A stretch of 64,000 nt of DNA from Allacma fusca (GCA_947179485.1 OX359245.1:2585001-2649000); one strand, 5' to 3'; positions 45,270-58,120 are shown, numbered from the stretch's first letter. The notes: generated by a model from the letters alone, not told the origin. A program made the numbers and translations.

Positions 45270-46184
45270 CCTTCCCCTGTCCTCTCTACTAGCCAGCGAG
45301 TTGCCCACCAATTTAGGATTAAAATTAATTTAATTTAATTTAGGAATTTTAGAATAGGTAAAAAGTAGTTTCATTTAGCCCTAAAAAGGCGATTATTGTG
45401 TATTCTGTTTATGATTTTTTTTTTGCGATTTTGAAATATTGAATTTTGGAATCCCCATTTTTTGCGACGATTTATACTAATATCCCCGTCATTTTTGAAA
45501 TCAAATCTATGTACGTAATTTCAAGTTCCTTTTGCCAAACTTCTAAAGCTTCGGAAAAACTAGCCATAATTGTTAGAGTGCCTCATAATTTTGATCCCTG
45601 TTCATAATTGTCTAATTTGGGAATTTGGATTACTTTTTGACTCTCATGTTGAAGTATAATTTATTATCACATCCCCGTCATTTCTGTATTTTGAGAATTT
45701 TTGATACATTGATTCCGTAAATAGAACTGTAATTTATTATTGTGACTATTTAAATCCAATCCATATCATTTTTGAGAATTAATGCTAATATTTCTCGTAT
45801 GATTTTGTTTTTGGTCCGGTCATCATAATTTTTTTTTGCGGACGCCATTACTCATTCTTCAGAGGACCACGCCGTCAAGCATCCTTTTATAAAGCGGTCA
45901 CATAGGAACCCTAATCTTATCACCAGGAATCTACATTTCCATTGAAAACCTCCAAGTTTTCTGGGTCGGTTACCTCCGTTATCATCAAGGTCTCGTCAGA
46001 GTCGGATTTCTCTTCAAGTTTACCTTGGTGGCTATTCAAGTTCAACCTTGATTTGAGGATACTTTAACTTTTGATTATTTCCCTACTTAATTATACATTT
46101 CCATTCTATACAACAATATTTTATCACTAATTTGTACAATCTTTGTGCCTAACTTTAACTTTTTCTGAGATTATCATTAGTGAC

Positions 46185-47651
46185 ATGGATCCATTTAGTG
46201 ATGCAGCGGCTCCAGCATGGGCTCCTTTTGACCCACTGGTGGGCGACCTTTTTGGTGCTACTCCCGATCCTCCTTTACAATTCCCACAACCTTCACTTAC
46301 TGCTCCTCCAACTATGAATCCATGTATTCCTTCCCATAATGATAGGGATCCATTTCACATACCCCCTACTCCCAAATCTTCCGATGAAAAGTACCGTCGG
46401 CTTGACAGATTCAGGGCTGAGGTGGAGCAATACTACTCCGATGATGATCCCAGGGTCTTTGTGCGGCATGTTGATTTTTATGACAAGGATATGTTTGTGA
46501 CCCCGGATTCTGTTGTTCTGAATTTGCGGAAGTTTTTTCAGAAATCCCCTGACAAGGATGTCCAGGAGTGGTTCCGTTCGGAGTTTCCTCGCATCCGGCT
46601 GTATGAGGAGACAGGGAAGCCAGCCTTGGAGATTTGGAGGTTCGTCTCCTCCAGCCTAATCCAGAGGTTCGACCGCTCCAACCTACGTCCAGCAAAGCAG
46701 GCAGCCCTCGATGCTTTTCGGTATGCACCCGGCATGACTGCTGAGTCTTTCGTGGCGGAACTTCAGCATCTCTGCCTGGATTTGGACCCTCAGATGAAGG
46801 ATGACGCCATTATAGAGAATGCCAGCGGAAAGATTCCATCGCAAATCGATTCATTTGCGGTGACCCTTTCTAGGAATCTTCCGGAGTTTGTGAAGAACAT
46901 TAGGGGTCTATTAAGAAATCTCCCTAATTAGTCCAATGCCCGTTCCCGACCTACAAATACCTCAACATCACAGGCTCCACAATTAGGGGACAACCCAATC
47001 CGTGCGGTTAATGTGACGTCTTGTGATTACTGTAACAGGATTAATCACACCTGGCGCCAATGTAGGGATTTTCAACGGGATGTGCAGAATGGCAATACTG
47101 ACAAACTCATGGGGTTATTTGACAACCGGAATGCTCGTCATCAGGGTTCGAATAATTTCAATCAATTTAATTCGAATAATAGGAATGGCTTTAATAATTC
47201 TGGTGTAGGTCCATTACAGCAGCAACAAGGGAACTATCCTCCTCCGAATAGGAATCCCGAATATAACAGCAACTGGGGCTACAATCAACAATCGGGTCTT
47301 AATCGTCAACAGAACGACTTCGTACAGTTTAATGAGGCTCCACAACAGCAAAATTATTCACAAAATAATCCACAACAATTCTCGCAAACTTACCAGCCTT
47401 AGACTAACAATCAAAATTATCAGCATCCGGTTCAAACTTCATCTGTACCATATCCACCACAGGGATATCAGGTCAACAGATACCCGGGTACTAATCAGCG
47501 GCCTTATAATGAGCCTCCTCGTCCGCCTCAAGGTCCACATCCTAATTGGGCAAATCGGGGATATCGGGAGGACCATCCGCCATTGGGTCATACGCCTACA
47601 ACAGGGACTCCCAACAATGGTCCTTCTCATAATCTTAATCCGGGAAACTAA
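46185..47651 (+). pseudogene. LTR element gag (capsid and nucleocapsid), broken
   Basis: ATG at 46185 (MDPFSDAAAPAW). Capsid-type helical region at about residues 75-245, then TAG at 46929-46931. The same frame continues with a nucleocapsid knuckle, CDYCNRINHTWRQC (C-x2-C-x4-H-x4-C), an Asn/Gln/Pro-rich tail, a second TAG at 47400-47402, and ends TAA at 47649-47651. Both breaks are amber codons in one otherwise open frame. Either this copy is mutated or read-through is used; mutation is more likely given the other breaks. Confidence 0.8.
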
Positions 47652-47917
47652 TTAGTCTGGTTTTCGGGGACCACCAGACTAATCTGCCTCCTCCTCTCAT
47701 CCCTACAATTGCGGTAAGTCCTATTCAATCCCAAAATACTAATTCTATGATTATTCCGGCTATACGTCACATTATGCATACACCCTCAATGATAAACATT
47801 TATGACCCAACTAAATGTAGCAATAACAATGATGTGAGTCCGAAAGTTTATAGGGATATAATCATTGATATGCCGGAGGATTAACCGGATCCCAACATTA
47901 AGCAGCCTTCAGCTAAA

Positions 47918-50900
47918 GTGAAGAAAAAGGCTCGGTTTAAAGCAGAGGAGCCCCGAACTCTACAACCGGACCTTCCTGATAAACAACAGGATAAATTTAA
48001 TATTATTAATAAAAAGTATCTAAAACCCCGTAAGCGCTTTAGTTTAAGGGCCATTTCTCAGGTCCACAGTTCAGATACAGAGACCGACAGCCACACGGAT
48101 ACCAACAAGGATAAAGATCCTGAGGATCAAGATGCTGCTATGGTCCAAGAATTTCTGAGGCTGTGGGACTTGACATACGCCCGACAGGATGTCATATACC
48201 CCTTGCGTATAGCCGGACATCGTGTCACATTAAGAGCTACGGTGGATACGGGCTCCATGATTTCTACCATGGCAGCCGCTACTGTATTCTATTTAAAGAA
48301 ATATTATCCTCGGAGCGTTAATGTCGTTTCACATGAACCCCAACAATTTGTAAAACACAGACCGGGTCATTCTGTCAATCCGCTATAACATACTTTCGTA
48401 TAACGAGTGATACTGAATCAGTAGGCGAAAATTACAGGTTTGCAATAATTGAGGAAATGGATACTTTAATTCTACTAGGTAATAATTTCAATCGCAGGTT
48501 TGGACTTCACCTTGACGCTCATAATGATGTAGTCGATTTTCGGGGTTCTAATGGTAAGGTTAATAATGATAAGATTGGCCACTACGACTCCGAAAATATG
48601 TGGATCTCTACCAATAGCGACTGGAGTTGCCGTGATTTAGATACTCCATTTACAGATTCTCTAGAATCATTCCAAGATATGGAGAAACATCCCGACCATC
48701 GATTAAGACGTCAGACAGCCACCAGAGCAAAACTGAAGCGTCGAATTCAGAAGATGCTCCCTCCATTTGGTTCACCAGAACCTTTAAATAAGACTACTCC
48801 CTCCATGGAAGAGGATTTATTAGTGTTGGAGACACAACTTCACTCTAGTGATCAAGATGGTCAGACGTTACCAAGTGTAACGGAACTGCCCAGTGTAAGA
48901 TATAATAACAATTTATATCATAATGATATGCCTAATACGGTCGCATATAATTATCCCAATCATACATTTTGTCCTACAGCCTTAGACCTTCAGGTAAATA
49001 AACCGAAGCGGGCATATAGTAGAGAAAAAATTAAATTGGGCCCAAATATGACGGACCAGCAAAAGGATCGTATCCTAAATGTTATAAATAAATACATTAA
49101 TAATTTTGCACACAGTGACGAGGAACTTGGGGTGGTTGATTATCCTCCTGTGGTAATAAATACTGGGGATCACAAACCTTTCCACAAATATTCTTATAGG
49201 TTAGCACCGCTGGAAAAGCAGGTCCTAGAAGAACACGTAGAACGGATTTTGAGATTAGGGGTAATTCGACCCTGTGTCTCTCCTTATAACTCTCCGGTAA
49301 TCGTAGTCCCAAAAAAGAAGGATGACAACGGAGTAATCACCCATAGGGTATGTATCGATATTCGCCCCTTAAACGACCAAGTTGAGCAAAATACATACCC
49401 CATTTCCCGAGTGGATGATTGCTTAGACCATTTAGCAGGAGCCAAATGGTTCATAACTTTAGATGCTCTTCAGTGGTTCCTGCAAATGAGGTTGTCTGAA
49501 GACAGTCAACTCAAAACTGCCTTCACCACTCCAAGGGGTAAATTTTGTTACACTAGATGACCATTTGGATTTATAAATTCTCCAGCAGAATACCAGACAA
49601 TGATAGACACCGTCCTTGCTGAATTAAAATATTTTGTAGTTCTCGTGTATATCGATGACCTTTTAATTTATGCCAATGATTTTGATGCTTTAGTTTATAG
49701 GCTCGAGTTGGTTCTACAAAAGGCCCAGGCTGCTCGTTTAGTATTTAAAACCTCTAAATGTCATTTTGGTTTTAATAAACTTCACTTTTTGGGCCATATA
49801 GTTACTGCGGATGGCACGGCACCAGATCCGGAAAAAATTGAAGCAGTGTGGAATTTCCCTAGCCCTAAATGTTTGAAAGACGTTCAATCCTTTCTATGGT
49901 TTTGTAACTATTATCGTAACTTTGTTAATGACTTTGCAGGACTGGCCAAACCTCTGCATAATTTAACCAGGAAGGATGTCGTATTTGCTTGGGGAGAACT
50001 GGAGGAAGAAACCTTTCAAAAAATGAAGGAAGCAATGGTACAAGCCCCAGTCTTGGATTATTTTGATCCGAACGCAGCTATTCGTATTGTTTCCGACGCT
50101 AGTGGCTATCGCATAGGAGCAGCATGCGAGCAATCTAGGGATGGAAAAACATGGCGTCCCATTGCTTATGCGTCCAGGTTATTTAAGGGGGCTGAACTTA
50201 ATTACTCCAACCCAGAAAAGGAGTGTTTGGCAATTGTTTATGCCTTTGAAACATTTAGACCTTATGTTTATGGGCGCAGAGTACAGGTACGCACCGATAA
50301 TGCGGCTCTCACATCACTGTGCACCATGAAGGACCCACATTCTCGAATTGCTCGTTGGTAAATGAAATTAGCTCAACAAGAGAAGGAAATTGTCCATGTT
50401 CCAGGGGAAAACATTCCTCATGTGGATTGCTTGTCCCGTTATCCCGTAAGGTCATTAACCTTAACAAGGGACGCTGACTTTAATTTTGTCATAGGTGGTA
50501 ATAAGGAGGAATTTATTTCTCACCAAAATAATGATCCCTTCGTAAAAAATATAATTCTTGCTTTAATGGAACATAGTAATTCGGATGGCATTCCTAAAGT
50601 GGCTAAAAGTTTTGTAATCATGCAGGGTCTCTTATTTAAAGTTGATAATAGGTCTGTGGATCCTTATAAACTAGTGGTTCCTGCAACTTTGCGTGGGCCT
50701 ATTCTACGTTTAGCCCATAACGATGGTTTGGATGGTGGACATTGTGGGGTTTACAAAACCTACCAACAACTTCACCGCAGATATTTTTGGCGAAGTTTAC
50801 AAAAGGATGTACTGGACTATATTAAGGGATGCACTACGTGTCAAGTAGCCAATCCTGCTACTACTAAGCCCAGGGGTCTCATGAATATTATTCCCCCTCC

Positions 50901-51567
50901 CGATGAAATTTTTACTCGGGTAGCTATTGATTATGTGGGCCCAATTGATCCCCCTTCTAAATCTGGGAATAAGTTTATTTTTGTGGCCATCGATCACACC
51001 AGTAGATTTGCATGGGCTGCCGCTTCGTCCACTAATTCAGCTCACGATTCTTGTAGACTTCTACAAAAAGTTATTTTTGAGCAAATAGGAGTCGTCCCCT
51101 ATATAGTCACGGATAATGGCCCGCACTTTACTGCGGCTGAATTTACTGATTTCTTAAAGAAAAATGGGGTTAAGCATGTTCTCATTATGCCCAATCACCG
51201 CTCATCAAATGGGAATGTCGAGCGTAATAATGCGGAAATTAAGAGATATATCCGTAAATATGTTTCCAAAGATTTATCTAATTGGGACCAATTATTGGGA
51301 AAGGCATGCAAGTCACATAACATGCATGTCCATGCTGTTACTAAATTCTCTCCTTTCAGTTTAGTCTATGCTGTTCAGCCAAAAACCAAATTGGATCTTT
51401 TGACCCCAGTGATATCAGCAGTTGGCCCTATTTCTCCAGACCATAGGGAAATTGCACGCAGAGAACGTGTCCAAAAAGCTAATGCAAATACACTAAAGGC
51501 GCAACAAAAAAGGGCTGAGGCATTTAATAAAAATAGAAAGGTCATGAATTTAAAATGGATGATTTAG
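47918..51567 (+). pseudogene. LTR element pol: PR, RT, RNase H, integrase, broken
   Basis: Protease: ATVDTGSMIST in the frame 47918-48388, whose remainder (LLGNNFNRRFG) is in the next frame from about 48390. RT: VIRPCVSPYNSPVIVVPKKK and the catalytic YIDD at 49648-49659, with a TGA at 49558-49560 just before PFGFINSPAEYQ. RNase H: SDASG, NPEKECLA, RTDNAAL. TAA at 50359-50361. Integrase from 50362: H-x-C-type zinc finger (GGHCGVYKTYQQLH...CTTCQ) and DDE core (AIDYVGP, VTDNGPHF, NGNVERNN). The chromodomain-less tail includes L-V-W-I-S after a frameshift near 51560 and the HMKAYTPP stretch that usually closes the GPY/F region. RT-RH-IN order places it in the Gypsy group. Confidence 0.9.
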
Positions 51568-51720
51568 TTTGGATTTCAGACAACACAAGAAGGGGGCTCC
51601 AACTTTATTGGATTGGTCCTAACCTAAATTGTCAATGTCTGTGGCTCCAACTCATTCGTTGTTGAATATCGGGGTACGCAACGAGCCAAACACAAAATTT
51701 GAAGGGTTCACTCTCATCAT

Positions 51721-54461
51721 ATGAAGGCCTATACACCTCCGGTTGCTTGGAAAGACGACTACGCGGACGTCTTCACACACAAAATTTTACATGATTTCGC
51801 AACTCACAACTCCGTGGAGGAAATAAGGCCGGAGCATAGAGAAGTTGAACTCCCTCCGCCGCTACCTCCGAGAGAACCTGTTATAGTCCCGTTTGGTTCC
51901 TCCGTGTCTACGTCTGATGATATTCTTCCGAATCGGGTTCACAGAATAAGATCTTGTGCTCCAAGTTTCCGGGAGCTCAGTAGATTACTGGATGTTCAAG
52001 GGGAGACGACACGTGTGATTCCTACTCAACATACTGAGCCCCTAATAGATCCCAATCACGTAACAGATCCAGTATTACAATCTTCATTAATTATTTTTGG
52101 GGATTCTAATACTGCTGGTTCAAGATACTCGTCTTCATCATCCGACAAATCTTACCGACCTCCTCCCAATTCAGCCCATATAGAAGATAGATCCCCAATT
52201 ATTACACGCTCTAAATCTCGGGCTCAACAAGAGTATACACGTCCTTCAAGAGTCGATCATCCCGATACGATTTTTGCTGACCTTCAACAGGTCATCCAGA
52301 ATCACGAATTTAGTATTATTAGCGGTACACAACCTAATGCAGAGTCGAATCGTACAGCATCTAATGCTCCTCATTTTAATTCCCATTTCCCGTCTACGAG
52401 CTCAAAGTCGGGATCTCATATCTCCTCTACAGACGAGTATCGACCTCATAAAACCACAGCTCGGGAGGTTATTAGGTCTCCAGTAAATATTCGCTCAAAA
52501 ACGCAGTCAAAATAACATAGTTATTTCAAAAAATCCTACAATTGTTCCACCGTCTCACTCGAAGGGAACTCAGATTCTTGAACTGAATCATATTCCAATT
52601 GAGCCCGATCCACAAATAGATGGGACTCAATTAATAGCTAACTCAGAAATCCCTCCTGATTATGTCTTTGTTTCTAGTGTCCTCGCGGACGACCCTATAC
52701 TTTCAAATTTTAGTTCAGATACTATGCCCAGGTTATTTGACGAGTCCAGTTGTTACCCATCCACCATCAATCAGTCAGTAAATTCCGACCCTCCATCATT
52801 ATCACCTCACAATTTTTCTCCTGAACCTCAAGTAAACTCATCTGTGCCCACCATACCTTTACAGCAGGTTCATGACTCAGCAATCCCACACCCTGAGACC
52901 CATCCTAAAGTCAATTTAATTTCTCCGGGCTCTATAAACACCCCTTTATTTCCCTTTCATTCACTAACTCCAAGTCCAAATCGTACAACAACCACTCCTA
53001 GAGCTCCGAACATCCCCAATCCATTTTTAAATCCTCCGGAGTTTACAATACCTGATCTATATGTGTCCACTCCGGGACCACACATAGTTGTAACATCCCC
53101 GGATGATGAGGTGTAAAGTATTGTTACTCCTGTTTGCCCGAAAACCATAGTTCTAGATACCATATATGAGGGCTCTAAATCACCAAAAGAATACTCCACA
53201 TTCATTAATTCTGCGACTTATAGCCATTTTGATCCAAACAATGATGTGCCCACATTAGATTCCAGTACAGGGATCACATCCGATTTACAACATAATTTAA
53301 TTGACACCTTGAATTTGTTATCCACAGATGAAACTCCTAGACAAGCAAGTGTGGATCACAAAATAGTTCCCACGGGGCCCAAAACGGCAGATATCATCAG
53401 TTGTCAGAAATCTGAAGTTGAAGCCATTGGAGGAATTACTTCAGCCTCCTGAATCTCCTTCCTCTCTGGCTATGAATGATGTACTGCCACAGTCTGATAA
53501 AAATTTGGAATCCACCCAGGACTCTTCACAGGATTTATTTTCCTCAGCTTTGGGATCTACACACCTTTGCCATAACGCTCCGCATGTACAGAGCCCCCCT
53601 CAACGATTGGGCACACAAGTTTTTCATTCATCGTCTCAGAATTTATTAATAAATTCTGAGGAAATTAATGTGGGCTCAGATGCTAATATTAACTTATCTC
53701 CCATTGCCGTAGCAGGTACCAAGTCTCCTGTACGGCGCCAGAGTCCATCCCCTACTCTGATTGTCCCGAAAATATTCAGGGATCCTCAAACCCCGACGAT
53801 TTTGACTCAGCCTTTATTTTCGTCCCAACCTAAAATGGATTGGACCCCTTATCGAATACCTTGTCCAATCTCAGAGTCAAACTCTTGCCCTCCTCTTAAT
53901 TCAAATAGGAATACTATAATGCCCACCACCTCCAGTATTAGTAATTCTAAGGATTCCGTACAGATATGGAAATCTCAATCGAAATCTAGTGAGCGTTTTA
54001 GAGGCTTACCTGAATCTGATTCCGAATTATCAGAGCAAAAACGCACTATCCAGGAGTCAAATATATTTCCTACCATTGTAGTATCATATCCCCATACTCG
54101 TACACAATCTAGTGATGTGTCGGAGACTTTACTAGGGGCACATAATAATTCAGAAATTACATTAGCAAATAATTCTGAATTCCCCACCAACCCCGTTAAT
54201 TGCCATGGGAGTACAAAACTCAATGTCAGTACTCCGGCTCCCTTTCATAATTTATTGAGCCCCGACAAGCCGGAACGTATGGGTCCTCTTTCCCATACAT
54301 CACTTCCTATTTCTGTAAGTCCTACAGGAAACCAGGAACATATGAAATCCTATGCGGAAGTTGCTGGTTCGGGTTTAAATATTTTACGTAGCCCCTCAAT
54401 GGAAATATTTGTTTTTGACCATTTTCAGAAAACGCCGGAATTATGGCATCAGCTCCGATAA
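51721..54461 (+). pseudogene. Post-integrase Ser/Pro/Asn-rich coding region
   Basis: A long sense-strand low-complexity coding segment in three overlapping frames: 51721-52515, about 52500-53452 (TAA at 53114-53116) and 53418-54461. It opens with the integrase tail (MKAYTPPVAWKDDYADVF) and then becomes about 900 codons rich in Ser, Pro, Asn, Thr and His, with few hydrophobic clusters, so it is probably disordered. It shows no signal peptide, membrane helix or env-like fusion motif. It could be a long C-terminal extension of pol or a separate protein. Codon-like composition over 2.7 kb in one strand argues that it was translated. I do not recognise a family. Confidence 0.6.
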
Positions 54462-55597
54462 CCAAGAGACTTACCTCTGATGAGATCATCATACTTAAGG
54501 ATCTCCTTATAAGCCTGGACACCGTGATCTGGAACCGCAATTGGGGTATGGCTCTGACTCAAGTCAGATTTCTTATATCCACTATAGATTTGGTGACGGA
54601 CGACTAGGCGCCTCCAGAAGTTGATATTGAGAAGATAGACCATGCATCAGATTATATCGCTGAGATTCAGAGGATATTGCTTCCAATTCGGGCTGCAGCC
54701 AGTAGGGCGGCTGAACAAGTCATTCTCCATCAAATACGACGAATCCTTATGGCCCTGTCAGAGCATGTACAAGAAATCACGCTAAGGGACGATACTATAC
54801 GTCAATTTCCTACAACACAACAGGCAACTCAGTCCACCACCAGGCAATTGGCTCGTCTTCCGGCTGTTCTTGAAACTCCTCAAAAAGGTGATCCAAGTCC
54901 GTCAGCCTCCGGGTGCGTCGTCAAGGTCCGATCTCCGACTCAAGTTGTTCCCTATGTTAAGGGTTTCACGGTAACTGGGACCCAACATCCATCATGGATC
55001 ATGAAGTGGACAGTCTATCGTAACTGTCCCCCTCCGGACGCTCCTTTGGCTGCACCGGTTCCCACCCAGGTTCCTGACTTTTACACCAGTTTCCTTTTTT
55101 CTAATATAATTGTGGAAGATATTTTTCCTTTGCAAAAGGGTCGCATTTCAGGAGCCCGTAAGTTTGGGGATAATCTGCAAGTGTCTGTAATACTGGACCC
55201 ACGCCAATATGGTACCACAGTACGACAAATCCGAATTTTGGGACCAGCTCCTCAGATACGGTGTGCTCAGAAGGCCATTCATTTTCGGATCCAACAATTG
55301 GGACTTACGTTGTGGGAGCCCAGTGTAACAGTGCCGAAAATCTCGACACAATACACCCTACATTCCTGGCGCCATCCGAATCCAAAAAGGGTCATTGAAT
55401 TTGAAGTCCCCGCATGTGGATTTTTCAACAACCAGAATCATACCTGCTTGGAGCCCCATTTCATGAGGGATCATCCGGGATGCTTCAAATGCGGTGGAGA
55501 TAACGTCAATCATTCCAGTGCTCATTGCCCGGATTATCCAGTGGGGATCGAGGACGAGTCCCACGTATATCGATACACCCAACTTCCACCCCAGTGA
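54443..55597 (+). pseudogene. 3'-terminal CCHC-knuckle protein of the LTR element
   Basis: ATG at 54443 overlaps the preceding frame by 19 nt. A frame of 385 codons to TGA at 55595-55597 is broken only by TAG at 54605-54607. N-terminal about 130 residues are helical (SDEIIILKDLLISLDTVIW, RAAEQVILHQIRRILMALS). The middle part has folded-protein character (VPYVKGFTVTGTQHPSWIMK, FRIQQLGLTLWEPSV). The C-terminus ends with a knuckle CFKCGGDNVNHSSAHC (C-x2-C-x6-H-x4-C) preceded by further Cys/His (NHTCLEPHFMRDH). It is not env and not a copy of this element's own gag knuckle, whose spacing is x4. A nucleic-acid-binding accessory protein is a fair guess; function unknown. Confidence 0.65.
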
Positions 55598-56080
55598 TCC
55601 ATAATTATTTCTGCCATTAATATGCTATCATATATGAATGTTCTGAATGAATTTGATGCATATGCTGGATTTATTTCCAATTAATTGTATTATTGATTTT
55701 GAATGAAATTCTAAATTTTGGGGGGATCTGATAATGGTGCCTTGTGTTGATGTTCCTATATTTTAGTGACTTAATTCTGTGTTATTATTCATAGGGCTGT
55801 TGATGTGTGTGGTTGTGTATGCGATGTAAGGAATTTATGTTTTGTTCCACGAACCCTTCATATGTAGTAATTACCTGTTTATGTTAATTATATTATGACT
55901 GTTTTTTTTGAGATTGTGTCGGGTGTGAGTGTTTTTGTCGATTTTTTTTGGATAATAAGCCTCCTTTTTCCTTATTTTGGGTTATGTGAACCCCAATGTT
56001 TAATGTATAACAATAAGAATACATTATATTTACTTATTACTCTTCCCCTTTTATTTTTCGGGGACCGAAAAATGATCCCA

Positions 56081-56093
56081 GGGAGGGGGGAAA
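56081..56093 (+). promoter_or_regulatory. Polypurine tract
   Basis: GGGAGGGGGGAAA directly abuts the 3' LTR start and would prime plus-strand DNA synthesis. The about 480 bp between the last ORF and this tract has no coding. Confidence 0.85.
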
Positions 56094-56428
56094 TGTGAGA
56101 CTAAGGTCTCACTAATCTATCTATAATCTAATCTATATTAACCTAATCTTACAATTAGGGCTCTCAGGTTCAGGGCTAAATGTATTGTGAGTTGGCACTG
56201 GCCAACTCACCTCATCATGGTTCTCCTGAGACCATTACTAATGTTAATAAAGGAATTATAACTTTAGACTTTAAAGGAGACACATCTTGGCCTCTCAATT
56301 ATTCCATAAATCATAGCATTGCCATTTTCGAGAGCTTCTCCTCTGGGCTTATAAAAGTAGCCATAAATTGAACATACAATATAAGTTAGTATTTAGTACC
56401 CTAATTATAAGAACAGCTTAGCCTGACA
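56094..56428 (+). repeat. 3' LTR
   Basis: 335 bp, same ends, TATA box (56350-56356) and both hairpins as the 5' LTR; the 10-bp stem lies at 56187-56210. Four substitutions against the 5' LTR, none in the hairpins. Confidence 0.95.
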
Positions 56429-56432
56429 CGTG

Positions 56433-56509
56433 GTTAATTTTATTAAACAAGCTAAATTATATGCAAGCTTTCGGCATCTAAAAGACTGTCATCCTCAGGC
56501 ACTAACAAG
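56433..56509 (-). mobile_element. Penelope-like element end with hammerhead-like core
   Basis: On the minus strand the sequence reads CCTGAGGATGACAG...GATGCCGAAAGC, with CTGAGGA (CUGANGA-type core, plus 56493-56499) and GAAA (56469-56472), then a GCT...AGC stem III (56466-56468 with 56451-56453) and UU at the expected cleavage position. This order is characteristic of the hammerhead in Penelope-like element terminal repeats. Helix II (GACA/TGCC) has a mismatch and an extra base, so it may be inactive. Continuation lies past the inserted MITE at 57343-about 57440 (GGATTTCATTCCGT on the minus strand), also typical of these ends. The LTR element is inserted on the other side. Confidence 0.4.
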
Positions 56510-57342
56510 CAGGGCTGGAGTATTCGAAAAATATGGATACGATTCTGATTAGGATTAACCCTTAAGGATTCCAATCCCAATTCAAATGTATTTGTTTCCA
56601 AAAATGAAAATTCCAATCCAATTTATTCGAATATTTTCTATGAATTCCAATATAATTCAAATAATTTAGTTATTAAATATTAATAAATGGAGGTACTAGA
56701 TTCCCGAAAAACATTGTAACTTTGCAATTAAATTTAAACCTCTAAATTCGACAATTATGAATGAAAATATGCCAGCTCATTTTATAAAGGCATTACTGCT
56801 AATCTACACATGTATCATAACCGTATAAAACTTGTTGATTCACTTTGTTTAACAGGGATATTCTAGTAGTAAAACAGTGAGCTGCATGCTTTTTCCCCTG
56901 ACAAAATTAGGCCCCTTTTTACCAATTGAGAAAATTATTGACAAATGAATTCATTGCATACAGTTTGCAGCAAATTTATTTCAAGAAAACAATGATTATA
57001 GTTGCCCAGCGTCATTTTGTGGAGACAAACATAATAATAAATTTTGTATTCCAATGAGTAGTTTAAAAAAGTTATGTAATGGCTGACTGAAAACTTCTTT
57101 TGTTGTTTGAATTTACGAGATAAACTTTGAAATGTCACGGATTTTTCGGATATTTAAGCATTGGATACAGTATTCAAATATATTTTGAATGCTAATTCGA
57201 ATACAGATATTTCTTTTCGATTCAATTTAGATTTAAATACTTGAAAAAATATATTTACAAATACAAATTCCGATAAAAATACCAAAAAATAGGAATGAAA
57301 TACCGATTCGAATTCTAATTCCGATTCGAATGACCAGCCCTG
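56510..57342. mobile_element. hAT-type MITE, ATTCGAAT-word family (833 bp)
   Basis: Starts CAGGGCTGGAGTATTCG and ends CGAATGACCAGCCCTG. Exact 8-bp duplication CTAACAAG at 56502-56509 and 57343-57350. Subterminal arrays of ATTCGAAT/ATTCCGAT-like words; AT-rich centre with no coding. Word content is close to the 1386-2172 element, but the ends differ. Confidence 0.88.
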
Positions 57343-58120
57343 CTAACAAGCAAGTCTAATCAAGTGTGATGTTAAAACCTGATGATTTTTACGGAATGAA
57401 ATCCAAATTATTCCAGCAGTTGTCATTACTTTCATTTTTATCCCCCCTAAATATGTCATTACCCTTCAAATTTTTCTTATGCAATATTTTTTATCGTATT
57501 ATGTAGTACAATTATAACAAGTTACGGGGTAACCGACACCTTCAAATAGAAACCCAGCCGCGAAAGTGCCGATGACAGTTCTGTATAAATTTGCTATTTC
57601 AAAACAGAACTCTATTTATTTGTTCCCATTCATAATGAGGAGGCGTAAATCAGTCTATAAATTCAAGTTGGAATTATTTCAACATGTTAGCCTAAGGAAT
57701 ATCCAGTGGATATTAAGCTACAGACCATCACACGGGTTGCTGTTTCATCAGGGTGCCCTGGTTCACTTTAATTGCATGAAAGTATTCTTTAGTATTCATT
57801 CATTCCCAATTTATTTAATTTCCGTTTATTATCAATAGCATTTTTTAAACTAATCGATTAAATTACATTGTAGCGAGCAAACATGCCTCGGTGGAGGGAT
57901 GTTAGCGAGGGATGTTCCGAGCGTAATTGCGATCAGGGAAAAAATATTCAACCATACGGTGCTAAAATTGAAGTGTATCATTCATGAACCACAATTTGTC
58001 ATGAATTTCCATTTTAAAGTTACAATTCAAGAAATAAAATCATATAAGTTAATTCTCATACTTACGCATATCATTACAGAGGTATAGGTATACCGTATAT
58101 CGAATTCACTATCATTATCC
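57343..58120. other. Penelope-like flank, then no gene recognised
   Basis: 57343-57440 continues the Penelope-like end on the minus strand. The remainder to 58120 is AT-rich without supported coding sequence. Confidence 0.3.

Larger units (their letters stand above)
44915..56428 (+). mobile_element. Gypsy-type LTR retrotransposon with extra 3' ORFs (11.5 kb)
   Basis: Two 335-bp LTRs (44915-45249; 56094-56428) differ at 4 positions (98.8% identical) and are flanked by the 4-bp duplication CGTG (44911-44914; 56429-56432). LTRs start TGTGAG and end TGACA. Order: LTR, primer-binding site, gag, protease, RT, RNase H, integrase (Gypsy order), then about 4.5 kb of further sense coding sequence, polypurine tract, LTR. 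Every major ORF carries at least one stop or frameshift, so this copy cannot make its proteins by itself. Confidence 0.95.

Noticed and set aside
46411-46735. Minus-strand frames inside gag
   Set aside because: Shadows of the GC-richer gag coding sequence.
54443-55597. Calling the last ORF of the LTR element env
   Set aside because: No signal peptide, no membrane helix and no glycoprotein-like cysteine pattern; it ends in a CCHC knuckle.
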